Positions 47,858 through 56,760 of a DNA stretch of 64,000 nt are shown piece after piece (the stretch's first letter is position 1; each line of letters opens with the position of its first letter). This DNA comes from Flavobacterium circumlabens (GTDB taxonomy: Bacteria > Bacteroidota > Bacteroidia > Flavobacteriales > Flavobacteriaceae). Below the pieces are notes generated by a model. That model ran no database searches, was not told the DNA's origin, and saw only the letters and a list, made by a program, of their open reading frames with translations. The DNA is taken from the NCBI RefSeq assembly GCF_004345565.1, contig NZ_SLWA01000001.1:405892-469891 (forward strand), written 5' to 3'. A program made the translations under genes and the position numbers.

Positions 47858-48003
47858 GTTTTCTATGTTTTTCAATATTTAAACAAAAATACTTCAAACC
47901 ATTCAAAAAACTTTTCTCTTTTCAAAAATCTTTTGCAGTAAAGGGAATTTGTTCGTTTTATTCTTAAAATTAAAAATAAATCATTTTTTTTGAATATTCT
48001 GAA

Positions 48004-48049
48004 TGTTATATTTATAACATTTTAATATATTTGTGTTATAAATATAAAA
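48004..48049. promoter_or_regulatory. two tandem palindromic operators around a -7 box
   Basis: TGTTATA-TT-TATAACA (48004-48019) is a perfect palindrome, and TGTTATA-AA-TATAAAA (48034-48049) repeats it with one mismatch exactly 30 bp downstream. Between them lies the -7 box TATATTTG (48026-48033). The second site ends just before the ATG at 48051. This is the layout of a tightly repressed or self-controlled promoter; the binding protein is unknown. Confidence 0.7.
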
Positions 48050-48050
48050 C

Positions 48051-49415
48051 ATGAGAAGCATTTTAATTATTGGAGCCGGTCGTTCTGCCTCTTCACTGAT
48101 ACGTTATTTACTCTCAAAATCAGAGAGTGAAAATTTACATCTTATTGTAGCCGATTTGTCTTTGGCCCTGGCCGAAAAAAAAACGCAGCAACACCCGAAT
48201 GCCACTCCAATAGCTTTAGATATATTTAATATTGCAGAAAGAAAAGAGGCAATAGAAAAGGCATCCATTGTAATCTCAATGCTTCCGGCACATTTACACA
48301 TTGAGATAGCCAAAGATTGTATTCAATTCAGGAAACACCTCGTAACGGCTTCGTATATAAGTGATGCCATGCAGGCGCTAGATGAAGAAGCCAAAGAAAA
48401 CAACCTGATTTTTATGAACGAAATCGGTCTTGACCCCGGAATCGACCATATGAGCGCCATGAAAGTTATTGATGAAATCAGGGTAAAAGGCGGTAAAATG
48501 CTGCTTTTTGAATCTTTTTGCGGTGGATTAGTTGCTCCCGAATCCGACAATAATTTATGGAATTATAAATTTACCTGGGCACCCCGGAATGTAGTTTTAG
48601 CAGGACAGGGCGGCGCCGCCAAGTTTGTTCAGGAAGGCACTTATAAATATATTCCGTATTGCAATTTATTCCGAAGAACTGAATTTCTTGAAGTGGAAGG
48701 TTACGGAAAATTCGAAGCGTACTCTAATCGTGACTCGTTAAAATACCGTTCTATTTACGGATTGGATGATATCCTGACTTTATACAGAGGAACCATCAGA
48801 AGAGTGGGTTATTCTAAAGCCTGGAATATGTTTGTGCAGCTTGGAATGACCGATGACAGTTATGTTATGGAAGATTCTGAAAACATGAGTTACCGCCAGT
48901 TTGTGAATTCTTTTTTACCGTATCATCCAACAGATTCTGTTGAAATCAAGACCCGATTGATCTTAAAAATTGATCAGGACGATATTATGTGGGACAAACT
49001 TTTGGAACTGGATTTATTTAATCCTGACAAAAAAGTGAATTTGTCGAATGCAACTCCTGCTCAGATATTAGAAAAAATACTTTCCGACAGCTGGACATTA
49101 GAACCTGATGATAAAGACATGATTGTAATGTATCACAAATTCGGATACGAAATAAACGGCGAGAAAAAGCAAATCGATTCTAAAATGGTCTGTATTGGAG
49201 ACGATCAGACGTATACCGCGATGGCAAAAACCGTTGGGTTACCGGTTGCAATGGCTACTTTATTGATTCTGAATGGAAAAATTACAACCCCGGGCGTGCA
49301 ACTTCCTATAAACAAAGAGGTTTATGTACCTATTTTAAAAGAATTAGAAGAGTATGGTGTCGTTTTTAACGAACAAACCATGCCTTATTTTGGATATAAT
49401 CCGGACTTATTTTAG
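48051..49415 (+). CDS. saccharopine dehydrogenase-like reductase
   Basis: The 454-aa cytoplasmic protein has an N-terminal Rossmann fold (ILIIGAGRSASSLIRYLL, residues 3-20) and AKENNLIFMNEIGLDPGIDHMSAM (about 118-141), the saccharopine dehydrogenase motif, then a substrate domain with FCGGLVAPESDNNLWNYKFTWAPRNV. The family takes part in lysine breakdown (saccharopine to glutamate and aminoadipate semialdehyde). No lysine-ketoglutarate reductase gene is adjacent. It has two palindromic operators over its promoter and its own terminator, so it is singly regulated. Confidence 0.88.
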   Translation: MRSILIIGAGRSASSLIRYLLSKSESENLHLIVADLSLALAEKKTQQHPNATPIALDIFNIAERKEAIEKASIVISMLPAHLHIEIAKDCIQFRKHLVTASYISDAMQALDEEAKENNLIFMNEIGLDPGIDHMSAMKVIDEIRVKGGKMLLFESFCGGLVAPESDNNLWNYKFTWAPRNVVLAGQGGAAKFVQEGTYKYIPYCNLFRRTEFLEVEGYGKFEAYSNRDSLKYRSIYGLDDILTLYRGTIRRVGYSKAWNMFVQLGMTDDSYVMEDSENMSYRQFVNSFLPYHPTDSVEIKTRLILKIDQDDIMWDKLLELDLFNPDKKVNLSNATPAQILEKILSDSWTLEPDDKDMIVMYHKFGYEINGEKKQIDSKMVCIGDDQTYTAMAKTVGLPVAMATLLILNGKITTPGVQLPINKEVYVPILKELEEYGVVFNEQTMPYFGYNPDLF

Positions 49416-49462
49416 TTCTGATTTATTTATTTTTTTTGAGAATTTTTTTAGTTTTTAATTTT

Positions 49463-49497
49463 ATCCGCTTCTAAACTTTAGAAGCGGATTTTTTTTT
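49463..49497. terminator. terminator between saccharopine dehydrogenase-like and M56 genes
   Basis: A 13-bp stem (ATCCGCTTCTAAA paired with TTTAGAAGCGGAT) around a single central base is followed by a long T-run on the plus strand. Confidence 0.85.
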
Positions 49498-49501
49498 ATA
49501 A

Positions 49502-50977
49502 TTACTCGTGAGCCTGGATTGTGATTGGCAAACTGTACATCGTAGCAACCGGCTCTCCGTTAACTTTTCCCGGCAGCCAGTTCGGACATAACTTAAGCAC
49601 TCTGATAGCTTCGTCACCTGTTCCGTAGCCAATATCCCTTAATAACTTAAAATCAGACAAAGCACCGTCTTTTTCTACAATAAAAGTGATATAAACTCTT
49701 CCCTTTAATTTGACATCTGCTGGTGTCACTGGCATTTTATAATTCTGACCAATGAACTTATAAAACAGCTCAATTCCTCCCGGGTAACTTGGATTTTCAG
49801 TTAAATCACTTGTCTTATAAATTGCACCTTCCTCTTTTTTTACTTTTTGATTTTTCGGGTCATACACATCGATTTCTACAGATTCGGGACCACCCTTTTC
49901 GAGCTTTGAATCAATTTCCTCTTTGGTCGCAGGAAATTTTACTCCCTCAAACAAATTTGGCACTACTTTCTTTTCGGTCGGGCTAAGGTCTTTATATTTT
50001 TTCTCAGCCACTACAATCCCTTTATCATCTTTTATTTTAAAAGTGGTCTTATCATAATAAGCATCCAAAGCACTCGCCTTTTTATCAGTTTCTTTATTTG
50101 AAGTTGATTTGATTTTTGCTTCCTGTGCCACCGTCTTAGTACATAAAAAATATACCAGTCCGGTTAATAATGGCAAAAGAATTGTCTTTTTAAAAAATCC
50201 TCTTGAAGCAGAGGTTGTGGTTGTCATCATAATTAATCTTTTTTTAGTTACAGAATAGTTCAAATTACTGGCCAGGTAATAGATCGGATTATGATTCGCT
50301 TTTTCCAGTAATAAATTCTGGTAAAACGAAACATTGTTATGTGATTTTACAACTTTTTCATCCGCAAGAAATTCGTGATTAAGTTGTATTGCTTTTTTAT
50401 AGAAAATGAATATTGGATGGAACCAAAAAACAGTTTTAATTATTTCTATCAATAAAACATCAAGAGAATGCTTCTGATTAACGTGAATGAGCTCGTGCGT
50501 AAATAATTCGGTTTCAATTTTATTGTTTTGAAACTCTTCTTCATTTATGAAAATAGTATTGAGAAATGTATACGGCAGCGTTTGTTCTTTTAGTAAAACC
50601 AAGGTTGCCTTTTGGTGTTTTATTACAACACCGGATTTTGTTTTTTTAATTAGTTTATATAAATTGTTTACAAATCTGAAAAATAAAACTGTCGTTACTA
50701 TTCCGTATAAAAACCAGCCAAGAATAACATAAATTGAAGTTTTCTCCGCTACTATATTGGCGGTAATTTTCCCCGGAACCACAACATTTGTATTTGCGAC
50801 ATCTGCCACTTCTTTTATAATTTCGATCGTAACAAAGGGCAGTACAAACGAAATTACAAGACTACCAAGCAGGAAAAATCTATTGAATTGATGAAATTTT
50901 TCCTTTTCTAAAAGCAAATAGTAAGCCCCCAGAAGCACACACAATGCGATCGTTGATTTGATAAGAAAGTCTGTCAT
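49502..50977 (-). CDS. M56 (BlaR1-type) metallopeptidase fused to a TonB C-terminal domain
   Basis: The 491-aa membrane protein has helices at about 5-25, 35-55 and 85-110, then the zinc protease motif FTHELIHVNQKHSLD (HELIH, about 158-162) and a further helix around 260-285. The periplasmic part ends in a TonB C-terminal domain (about 395-490; NPSYPGGIELFYKFIGQNYKMP, VYITFIVEKDGALSDFKLLR, VLKLCPNWLPGKVNGEPV). Its start overlaps the BlaI-type repressor gene by 4 bp. In BlaR1/MecR1 systems the protease cleaves the repressor; here the sensor domain is replaced by a TonB-like end. Trigger and target genes are unknown. Confidence 0.88.
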   Translation of the reverse strand: MTDFLIKSTIALCVLLGAYYLLLEKEKFHQFNRFFLLGSLVISFVLPFVTIEIIKEVADVANTNVVVPGKITANIVAEKTSIYVILGWFLYGIVTTVLFFRFVNNLYKLIKKTKSGVVIKHQKATLVLLKEQTLPYTFLNTIFINEEEFQNNKIETELFTHELIHVNQKHSLDVLLIEIIKTVFWFHPIFIFYKKAIQLNHEFLADEKVVKSHNNVSFYQNLLLEKANHNPIYYLASNLNYSVTKKRLIMMTTTTSASRGFFKKTILLPLLTGLVYFLCTKTVAQEAKIKSTSNKETDKKASALDAYYDKTTFKIKDDKGIVVAEKKYKDLSPTEKKVVPNLFEGVKFPATKEEIDSKLEKGGPESVEIDVYDPKNQKVKKEEGAIYKTSDLTENPSYPGGIELFYKFIGQNYKMPVTPADVKLKGRVYITFIVEKDGALSDFKLLRDIGYGTGDEAIRVLKLCPNWLPGKVNGEPVATMYSLPITIQAHE

Positions 50978-51345
50978 TTTTTCTTTTTTTGAATTTGCGA
51001 ATCGATTATTTTTCTGAGTTCTTCCAATTCAGAAGTGCTAAGATTGGTTTCGGTGGTAAAAAACGAAGCAAACTGCGATGCCGAATTATTAAAAAAATTA
51101 CTAATCAGTCCGTTGACGTGTTTGGAAAAATAAACCGTCTTTTCGACCAAAGGGTAATATTCCCTCGAGTTCCCGAATTCATTATACGCAACAAATTTCT
51201 TATCGATCATTCGTTTTAGTAAAGTTGCGACTGTCGTGGTCGCCGGCTTTGGATCGGGATACGCTTCAAGCAAATCTTTCATAAAAGCTTTTTCAAGCTT
51301 CCACAAATGCTCCATTAATTGTTCTTCTGAGTTTGATAGCTGCAT
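50974..51345 (-). CDS. BlaI/MecI/CopY-family transcriptional repressor
   Basis: The 123-aa protein has a winged helix at about 5-75 (LSNSEEQLMEHLWKLEKAFMKDLLEAYPD, TVATLLKRMIDKKFV), with a dimerisation tail after residue 80. It is the first gene of the two-gene unit with the M56 peptidase, overlapping by ATGA. It probably represses its own operon and perhaps envelope genes elsewhere. No beta-lactamase gene is nearby. Confidence 0.9.
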   Translation of the reverse strand: MQLSNSEEQLMEHLWKLEKAFMKDLLEAYPDPKPATTTVATLLKRMIDKKFVAYNEFGNSREYYPLVEKTVYFSKHVNGLISNFFNNSASQFASFFTTETNLSTSELEELRKIIDSQIQKKKK

Positions 51346-51351
51346 TTTTTT

Positions 51352-51425
51352 TTGAGGTTCTAAGGTTCTGAGTTACTAAGTTTTTGAGTTTTTTTGCCAC
51401 AGATTAAATCGATTAGATAATTTTT
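51352..51425. repeat. 'AGGTTCTAAGGTTCTGAG' repeat words and 'CCACAGATTAAA' remnant
   Basis: Direct short words TTCTAAG/TTCTGAG with later TAAGTTTTTGAG, then GCCACAGATTAAA, lie upstream of the BlaI gene. The words recur at 51952-51990. No gene seen. Confidence 0.5.
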
Positions 51426-51478
51426 ATTCCATGTCTTGCTTCTTGCTTCTATAATCTATATTCTATAATCTATGCTCT

Positions 51479-51877
51479 TTATTCACCATCACTGTACTTT
51501 TTGATTTCCGTTAATTTTCCTTTATCCGAATAAAATTTCCAGTCTCCAAAATAAAACCAATGTGTTTCTGTTGAATTAACTTCGATTTTAGTTTTTCCTT
51601 TCGATTCTAATTTTCCGTTTTCATAATAATTTTTGACGGTACAAATTCCATTTTTATATTTTTCAGTTTTGCGAATTTTTCCGTTAATGTAAGATTTCCA
51701 CTTTTTTACCGGTTGATCGTGTTTGTAATATTCAAATGATTTGTATTGAATACTGTCGTGCACATAAACATCGACCCATTTTCCTTCTTTCTTCTTGTCA
51801 ACTTTCTGATTGATCAGCGGTGCTTTACATCCAAACCATAAAAACAGAACTAATATAAAAAGTAATTTATCTCTCAT
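51479..51877 (-). CDS. small lipoprotein with MORN/YwqK-like repeats
   Basis: The 132-aa lipoprotein has a signal ending in LWFGC, Cys 17. The mature part has repeated 'x-Y-Y-x-N-G-K-x-x-x' units (SYINGKIRKTEKYKNGICTV, YYENGKLESKG, FYSDKGKLTEIKKYSDGE) typical of MORN-type/YwqK proteins, which bind or scaffold surfaces in Bacteroidota. No immunity or toxin partner is adjacent. Role unknown. Confidence 0.75.
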   Translation of the reverse strand: MRDKLLFILVLFLWFGCKAPLINQKVDKKKEGKWVDVYVHDSIQYKSFEYYKHDQPVKKWKSYINGKIRKTEKYKNGICTVKNYYENGKLESKGKTKIEVNSTETHWFYFGDWKFYSDKGKLTEIKKYSDGE

Positions 51878-51939
51878 TTTTGCTCTACATCTATAGTTGC
51901 TACTCTACAAATGTAGAGATTAATTTTTAATGTGCAAGA

Positions 51940-52270
51940 AATTTTTAGAAAAAAGGTTCTGAGGAGCTAAGTTGCTAAGGTTCTGAGGTTTTCTTTTGAG
52001 GTTCAGTAGGCAGGTGCAAAGAGGCAGAGGCTCAAAGGAACAAAGGTTTTTTTGAGAAGTAAAGGCGCAGAGGTTTTTCAATAGGCTCCAGCTTTAGCTC
52101 GGGTTTACAATAGAGGAGAAGAAATGGCTTTATCCAAATCATTACACCCCCAAGATTAAGAACAAAAAAAACTCCGACTAAAAGCCGGAGTCTCTATAAT
52201 CTAAAACACATACGGTGTCAAAACCTTTGCACCTTTGTACCTCTGTTCCTTTGAACCTTTTTCAAAAAAA
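51940..52270. repeat. complex repeat block in the gene-free stretch 51878-52271
   Basis: The 394-bp stretch without a gene holds direct words (TTCTGAGG, GCTAAGTTGCTAAGG, about 51956-51998). A broad imperfect inverted pair follows: the left arm (about 52010-52065, GGTGCAAAGAGG, CTCAAAGGAACAAAGGTTTT) faces the right arm (about 52222-52270, ACCTCTGTTCCTTTGAACC, CAAAAAAACC). The dipeptidase terminator lies inside. Confidence 0.75.
52163..52191 (-). terminator. terminator after dipeptidase gene
   Basis: On the minus strand ACTCCG pairs with CGGAGT around a 9-nt loop, followed by a run of T. Confidence 0.75.
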
Positions 52271-52271
52271 C

Positions 52272-53660
52272 CTACTTCGAAAGCTCTACAAAATACTTGT
52301 AAAACAACGGAATCGTTTCAATTCCTTTTAAGTAATTAAAGATTCCGAAATGCTCGTTTGGCGAGTGAATCGCGTCACTGTCCAATCCGAAGCCCATGAG
52401 GATCGTTTTGCTTTTCAGTTCTTTTTCGAACAAGGCTACAATCGGAATACTTCCACCAGAACGAACCGGAATTGCCGGAACTCCAAACGTTTCTGTATAC
52501 GCTTTGTTTGCCGCCTGATATCCAATACTGTCAATTGGCGTTACATAACCCTGACCTCCGTGGTGCGGTGTCACTTTTACGGTAACCCCGGCCGGAGCAA
52601 TACTCTCGAAATGTTTAGAGAAAAGTGCTGTGATTTCTTCCCAGTCCTGATTTGGAACCAAACGCATCGAGATTTTAGCGAAAGCTTTGCTCGCAATAAC
52701 TGTTTTGGCACCTTCACCCTGATATCCGCCCCAGATTCCGTTTACGTCTAACGTTGGACGAATCGAGTTGCGTTCGTTGGTTACATATCCTTTTTCGCCA
52801 TAAACATCGTTTAGCGCTAAGGCATTTTTATATTTTTCTAAACTGAACGGCGCTTTTGCCATTTCAGCTCTTTCTTCAGTAGATAATTCCTGAACTTTAT
52901 CGTAGAAACCCGGAATCGTAATATGATTGTCTTCATCATGAAGCGAAGCGATCATTTTTGCAAGAACGTTAATCGGATTCGCCACTGCTCCACCGTATAA
53001 ACCGGAATGTAAATCACGATTCGGACCTGTAACTTCTACCTCAACATAACTCAAACCACGTAAACCTGTCGTGATCGACGGTTGTTGGTTAGAAATCATT
53101 CCGGTATCTGAAATTAGGATTACGTCGTTTTTTAGTTTTTCCTGATTGCGTTCTACGAACCAGGCCAAACTTGCCGAACCTACTTCTTCTTCGCCTTCAA
53201 TCATGAATTTTACGTTACAAGGCAATGTATTGGTTTGCACCATTAGCTCTAAAGCTTTTACGTGCATGTACATCTGACCTTTGTCGTCGCAGGCTCCACG
53301 GGCAAAAATAGCACCTTCGGGATGAATTTCCGTGTTTTTGATTACGGGTTCAAAAGGTGGTGATGTCCATAATTCGATTGGATCCGGCGGCTGCACATCA
53401 TAATGTCCGTAAACCAGAACGGTTGGTAAATTAGGGTCGATTATTTTCTCTCCATAGATAATCGGATAACCCGGAGTATCGCAAATTTCGACTAAATCAC
53501 AGCCTGCTTTTGATAAACTTTCCTTTACAGCTTCGGCTGTATCAATAACATCTTGCGAGTAAGCAGTGTCGGCACTTACCGACGGAATTTTTAATAATTC
53601 GATCAACTCACTGATAAAGCGATCTTTATGTTGTTGAACGTAAGACTTTATATTTTCCAT
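52272..53660 (-). CDS. M20-family dipeptidase
   Basis: The 462-aa cytoplasmic metallopeptidase has VLVYGHYDVQPPDPIELWTSPPFEP (about 82-106, first metal His and Asp), GACDDKGQ (bridging Asp, ~122), FMIEGEEEVGSASL (catalytic Glu and metal Glu, ~153-166) and the C-terminal HSPNEHFGIFNYLKG. It hydrolyses dipeptides or other short peptides. The inserted dimerisation domain covers about 185-350. A TATTTTTG box on the same strand lies at 53683-53690. Confidence 0.92.
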   Translation of the reverse strand: MENIKSYVQQHKDRFISELIELLKIPSVSADTAYSQDVIDTAEAVKESLSKAGCDLVEICDTPGYPIIYGEKIIDPNLPTVLVYGHYDVQPPDPIELWTSPPFEPVIKNTEIHPEGAIFARGACDDKGQMYMHVKALELMVQTNTLPCNVKFMIEGEEEVGSASLAWFVERNQEKLKNDVILISDTGMISNQQPSITTGLRGLSYVEVEVTGPNRDLHSGLYGGAVANPINVLAKMIASLHDEDNHITIPGFYDKVQELSTEERAEMAKAPFSLEKYKNALALNDVYGEKGYVTNERNSIRPTLDVNGIWGGYQGEGAKTVIASKAFAKISMRLVPNQDWEEITALFSKHFESIAPAGVTVKVTPHHGGQGYVTPIDSIGYQAANKAYTETFGVPAIPVRSGGSIPIVALFEKELKSKTILMGFGLDSDAIHSPNEHFGIFNYLKGIETIPLFYKYFVELSK

Positions 53661-53747
53661 TTCAATTATTTTTATAGAATTTCAAAAATACAAAAAAGAG
53701 AATAAATATTTTTTTGCAAAAATGCTTTGAAATTTAGAAGTTATGTT

Positions 53748-53755
53748 TATCTTTG
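53748..53755 (+). promoter_or_regulatory. promoter of tRNA-Leu
   Basis: A -7 box TATCTTTG at 53748-53755 has TTTG 18 bp upstream, 14 bp before the mature tRNA 5' end. Confidence 0.7.
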
Positions 53756-53768
53756 CACCCACAATTGA

Positions 53769-53850
53769 GCGGATATGGTGAAATTGGTAGACATGCCAGA
53801 CTTAGGATCTGGTGCCGCAAGGCGTGTAGGTTCGAGTCCTATTATCCGCA
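53769..53850 (+). tRNA. tRNA-Leu(UAG)
   Basis: The 82-nt class II tRNA has acceptor arms GCGGATA and TATCCGC. The anticodon arm CCAGA/TCTGG has loop CTTAGGA with anticodon TAG (53803-53805). A long variable arm (GCCGCAAGGC) and a T arm GTAGG-TTCGAGT-CCTAT follow. The CCA tail is not encoded. Its 3' end is the probable left border of the accessory element that follows. Confidence 0.96.
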
Positions 53851-53864
53851 CTTATTAAAATTGC

Positions 53865-53899
53865 AAAACCCTTAAAATCAACATTTTAAGGGTTTTTTC
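53865..53899 (+). terminator. terminator after tRNA-Leu
   Basis: Perfect 14-bp arms (53865-53878, 53883-53896) with a CAAC loop are followed by T residues. Directly afterwards AAATTTGCCGA occurs twice in tandem (about 53904-53926). The rest of the spacer up to 54072 shows no gene. Confidence 0.85.
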
Positions 53900-54072
53900 T
53901 TTGAAAATTTGCCGAAAATTTGCCGAAAATTCAGTTTTTAATACAATTAGAAAATAGTTAATTCTTATCAATTGTTTATTTTGACCGAAAAGTAATTTTA
54001 AGGCAATATAATGTCTAAGCGATACACTTCCCTAATCAATTACTTAAACTCTCTTAAAAAGCAACGTCTAAG

Positions 54073-56232
54073 CTAAATAAACTGGGGTTTAAAATAATTA
54101 CTATAAAAATTATCAGTTTCGATTAATTCCTGATGATTTCCTGATATAGAAATCGTTTGATCTTCTAATATGTAAATGGTATCTGCTACATTTTTAAGCA
54201 TATTTAAACGGTGTGAAATAAAAAATATAGCGCAATTTGGTTTTATTTTTTGAAATAATGTCATCGTAAAATTTTCTGTGTTTCTATCCATGGCCGAAGT
54301 AGCTTCGTCAAGTATTAAGAACTGTGGTTTTTTGTAAAGCACTCTTGCTAAAGCAATAATCTGCTTTTGTCCACCAGATAAATTAATCCCTTCTTCCCCT
54401 AAAATTGTAGCTAATCCTTGTGGAAATTGATTAAAGTAAACATCAAAACCATAATTTTCAATGAAATCGATTAAAGTTTCAGGCGCGGATTTACTCCCAA
54501 GTAAAATATTATCTACTACATTACCGTTAAAAATTGTTATTTCCTGAGGAATGACACCTATTAAATTTCTATAGTTATCTAAATTTATTTCAGAAAGTTC
54601 ATATTGATTATTAATAATAATATTCCCTTCTTCATAAGTGTTAAACCGCTGTAATATCTGACCGACGGTACTTTTGCCACTACCGCTTTCTCCAACTATA
54701 GCAATAAATTTTCCCTTCCTAATTTCTATATTAACATTATTGAACAATTCACTCCTCCCTGCAAAATGAAATGAAAGATTTTGAATAGATATTTGTTCAA
54801 TTCCTGAAATTTCAAAACCTTCTTTTTCCTCTTTTTCGATTGATGCAAATTCATACATTCGAATAAAAGCGATTTTTGCCTCATTAATTGGGATTGCAAC
54901 CAATGCGAGGTTTGCAATAGATGGTAATAATGATCCGGTGATTCCTAAAATTGCCATTAATTCCCCCAGTTTCATTTCGTTATTAGAAACTTGTATGGAA
55001 GCATAAATTAGAACTACAATTAAAAACAGAACGCTTGCCATACCTGATTGCCATGAAAGAGTAATATTTATTTTTCCGAGATTAAATATTCTTTCTTGAA
55101 AATTGGCAAATATAAGGTTATTTGTTTCACTGAATATTTCTTGTTTGTTGTCGTTTTTGATAGTCGAAATTCCTTGTATGGTATTGATGTAATTACTTTC
55201 ATTTATGGCATAGCTTTGCATAACCTCTTTTTGCAAGTAGATTATTTTTTTGTTATTCTTGTAAATAATAAAAAAATAAATTGGTAAGCTCAATAAAGAA
55301 ATAAAACCTAATTTCAGGGAATAGCTAAACAAAAAGCCCAATGAAATAACAGAAATTAAAATATCAATTACTAAAGAACTTGTGAGTGTTTTTATAACGT
55401 TCTGTACGCGTTGTGTGTCGTTTAAACGAGCGACTAATTCTCCAATTTTTCTAGTATCAAAAAACGTTTTAGGTAAATGCAAAAGTGAAGAGAAAAATTG
55501 ATTATTGATTCTGTTATTGAAATCTTTAGATTGCTGTAATAAAAAGAATTCTCTCAAAACAGCTAATGCTACTCTTGCTAGTAATAAAATAGTCAACAAA
55601 CCAATACCTGAAATTAATTTTTTGATATTGTGAGAGGGCAAAATATCGTCAATTAGTTTTTGGGAAAATAGGGACATTGCCATTCCTAAACCAGCAATAA
55701 AAACACCTAATAAAATACTAATCCATAAAAGTTTATAATCTTCTTTCAGGATTTCTAAAAACCATTTTATTTGAGCGTTTTTCTCTGTTTTTTCTTTGAT
55801 AAAAGTTTTATTTGGTTCGAGAGTAAGACAGGTTTTTGAAACCCAAATTTTTTCCAATTCAGTTATGGACAAATAAAGGACACCTTTTCCCGGATCACCA
55901 ATTAGAAAGCCTTTTGTTTCGTCATAAGTATAGCAAACTATATAATGATTGAGTTGATTTTCAATTAAAGCAAGTAAGATTAAAGGTTGTTTGTGGTCGA
56001 TAAGTGCTTGAATATCGGCTTCGCAACCCTCAGCAGTAAAGCCTAATTTATTTGCAGCCTGATACAAACCTAACATCGTAGTGCCTTGCTTGGTTGTACC
56101 ACTTAATTCACGAATTTTTTCAAGAGTATTATTGCCTTGATAAAATCTTATGATGCTCACTAAACAAGCAACGCCACAATCTGATTGGTCTAGTTGTAGC
56201 GTATGTGTATTTTCAATATGTTTTAGGTTCAT
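54073..56232 (-). CDS. C39-peptidase ABC exporter (PCAT) for double-glycine leader peptides
   Basis: The 719-aa inner-membrane exporter cuts leader peptides after Gly-Gly and exports the core. The N-terminal C39 protease (about 1-140) has Cys19 in LDQSDCGVAC, a His in LNHYIVCY (~93) and an Asp in IGDPGKG (~112). Six-helix transmembrane domain: about 165-440. Nucleotide-binding domain: Walker A GESGSGKST, signature LSGGQKQ, Walker B FLILDEATSA, switch His in ISHRLNM. It is the last gene of the leftward operon with the thioredoxin and two GG-leader peptides. No HlyD-type adaptor or TolC gene is present in the window. Confidence 0.94.
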   Translation of the reverse strand: MNLKHIENTHTLQLDQSDCGVACLVSIIRFYQGNNTLEKIRELSGTTKQGTTMLGLYQAANKLGFTAEGCEADIQALIDHKQPLILLALIENQLNHYIVCYTYDETKGFLIGDPGKGVLYLSITELEKIWVSKTCLTLEPNKTFIKEKTEKNAQIKWFLEILKEDYKLLWISILLGVFIAGLGMAMSLFSQKLIDDILPSHNIKKLISGIGLLTILLLARVALAVLREFFLLQQSKDFNNRINNQFFSSLLHLPKTFFDTRKIGELVARLNDTQRVQNVIKTLTSSLVIDILISVISLGFLFSYSLKLGFISLLSLPIYFFIIYKNNKKIIYLQKEVMQSYAINESNYINTIQGISTIKNDNKQEIFSETNNLIFANFQERIFNLGKINITLSWQSGMASVLFLIVVLIYASIQVSNNEMKLGELMAILGITGSLLPSIANLALVAIPINEAKIAFIRMYEFASIEKEEKEGFEISGIEQISIQNLSFHFAGRSELFNNVNIEIRKGKFIAIVGESGSGKSTVGQILQRFNTYEEGNIIINNQYELSEINLDNYRNLIGVIPQEITIFNGNVVDNILLGSKSAPETLIDFIENYGFDVYFNQFPQGLATILGEEGINLSGGQKQIIALARVLYKKPQFLILDEATSAMDRNTENFTMTLFQKIKPNCAIFFISHRLNMLKNVADTIYILEDQTISISGNHQELIETDNFYSNYFKPQFI

Positions 56233-56238
56233 TAGGCT

Positions 56239-56760
56239 TTATTGAGAAGTCAGTTTTTTTAGAAGAATTTCGATTTTGGTTTGCCCTTTTATTTTTTCTA
56301 TTAGTTTTTGATCTTTATCGTATAAAACTAAACAAGGCAATGAATTAACATCAAATGTAGTAGCAAAAGTAACTTTGTTATCGTATAAAAAATGAATATT
56401 AACATGAGAAGTAAGTTGGTGTTTTGTGGCAAATGTTTTGATAAGTTCCGGTTTTTCAAACGACACAAAAATGAGTTGGACGTTTTGGAATTTTTCTTTA
56501 TTCTCTTTTATCATTTTAGTCTCTTCGTTGCAATATTCACATTCAGTATTAAAGTAAATAAACAAAGTTGGAGTATTTATTTTTATATCCTGATTGGTAA
56601 AAAAACCTCCGTTTACATCTTTATATGAAAATTTAGGAATGGTTTTGATGTTTTCTGCTGATTCCTTTTTTCGATTTATTTTTGTAATTATCAAATAACC
56701 CAAAAAGCAAATAAAACATGCAAATACGATCGGAAAAACTATTTTTAAAAATCGTTTCAT
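56239..56760 (-). CDS. TlpA-like membrane-anchored thioredoxin of the bacteriocin operon
   Basis: The 173-aa protein has an N-terminal helix (about 5-27) anchoring a periplasmic thioredoxin-fold domain. FIYFNTECEYCNEET contains the redox pair Cys74 and Cys77 (CEYC). NSLPCLVLYDKD near the C-terminus is the cis-Pro region (here Leu-Pro-Cys). It ends 6 bp before the exporter start and overlaps the 55-aa gene upstream by the ATGA junction. Both precursor cores contain two Cys, so it may form or shuffle their disulfides. Confidence 0.87.
   Translation of the reverse strand: MKRFLKIVFPIVFACFICFLGYLIITKINRKKESAENIKTIPKFSYKDVNGGFFTNQDIKINTPTLFIYFNTECEYCNEETKMIKENKEKFQNVQLIFVSFEKPELIKTFATKHQLTSHVNIHFLYDNKVTFATTFDVNSLPCLVLYDKDQKLIEKIKGQTKIEILLKKLTSQ

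Noticed and set aside
53769..53850. Direct duplicate of the tRNA 3' end as attR within the window.
   Set aside because: I searched by eye to 64000 and found no copy of the last ~15 nt (GTCCTATTATCCGCA); the far border must be outside.
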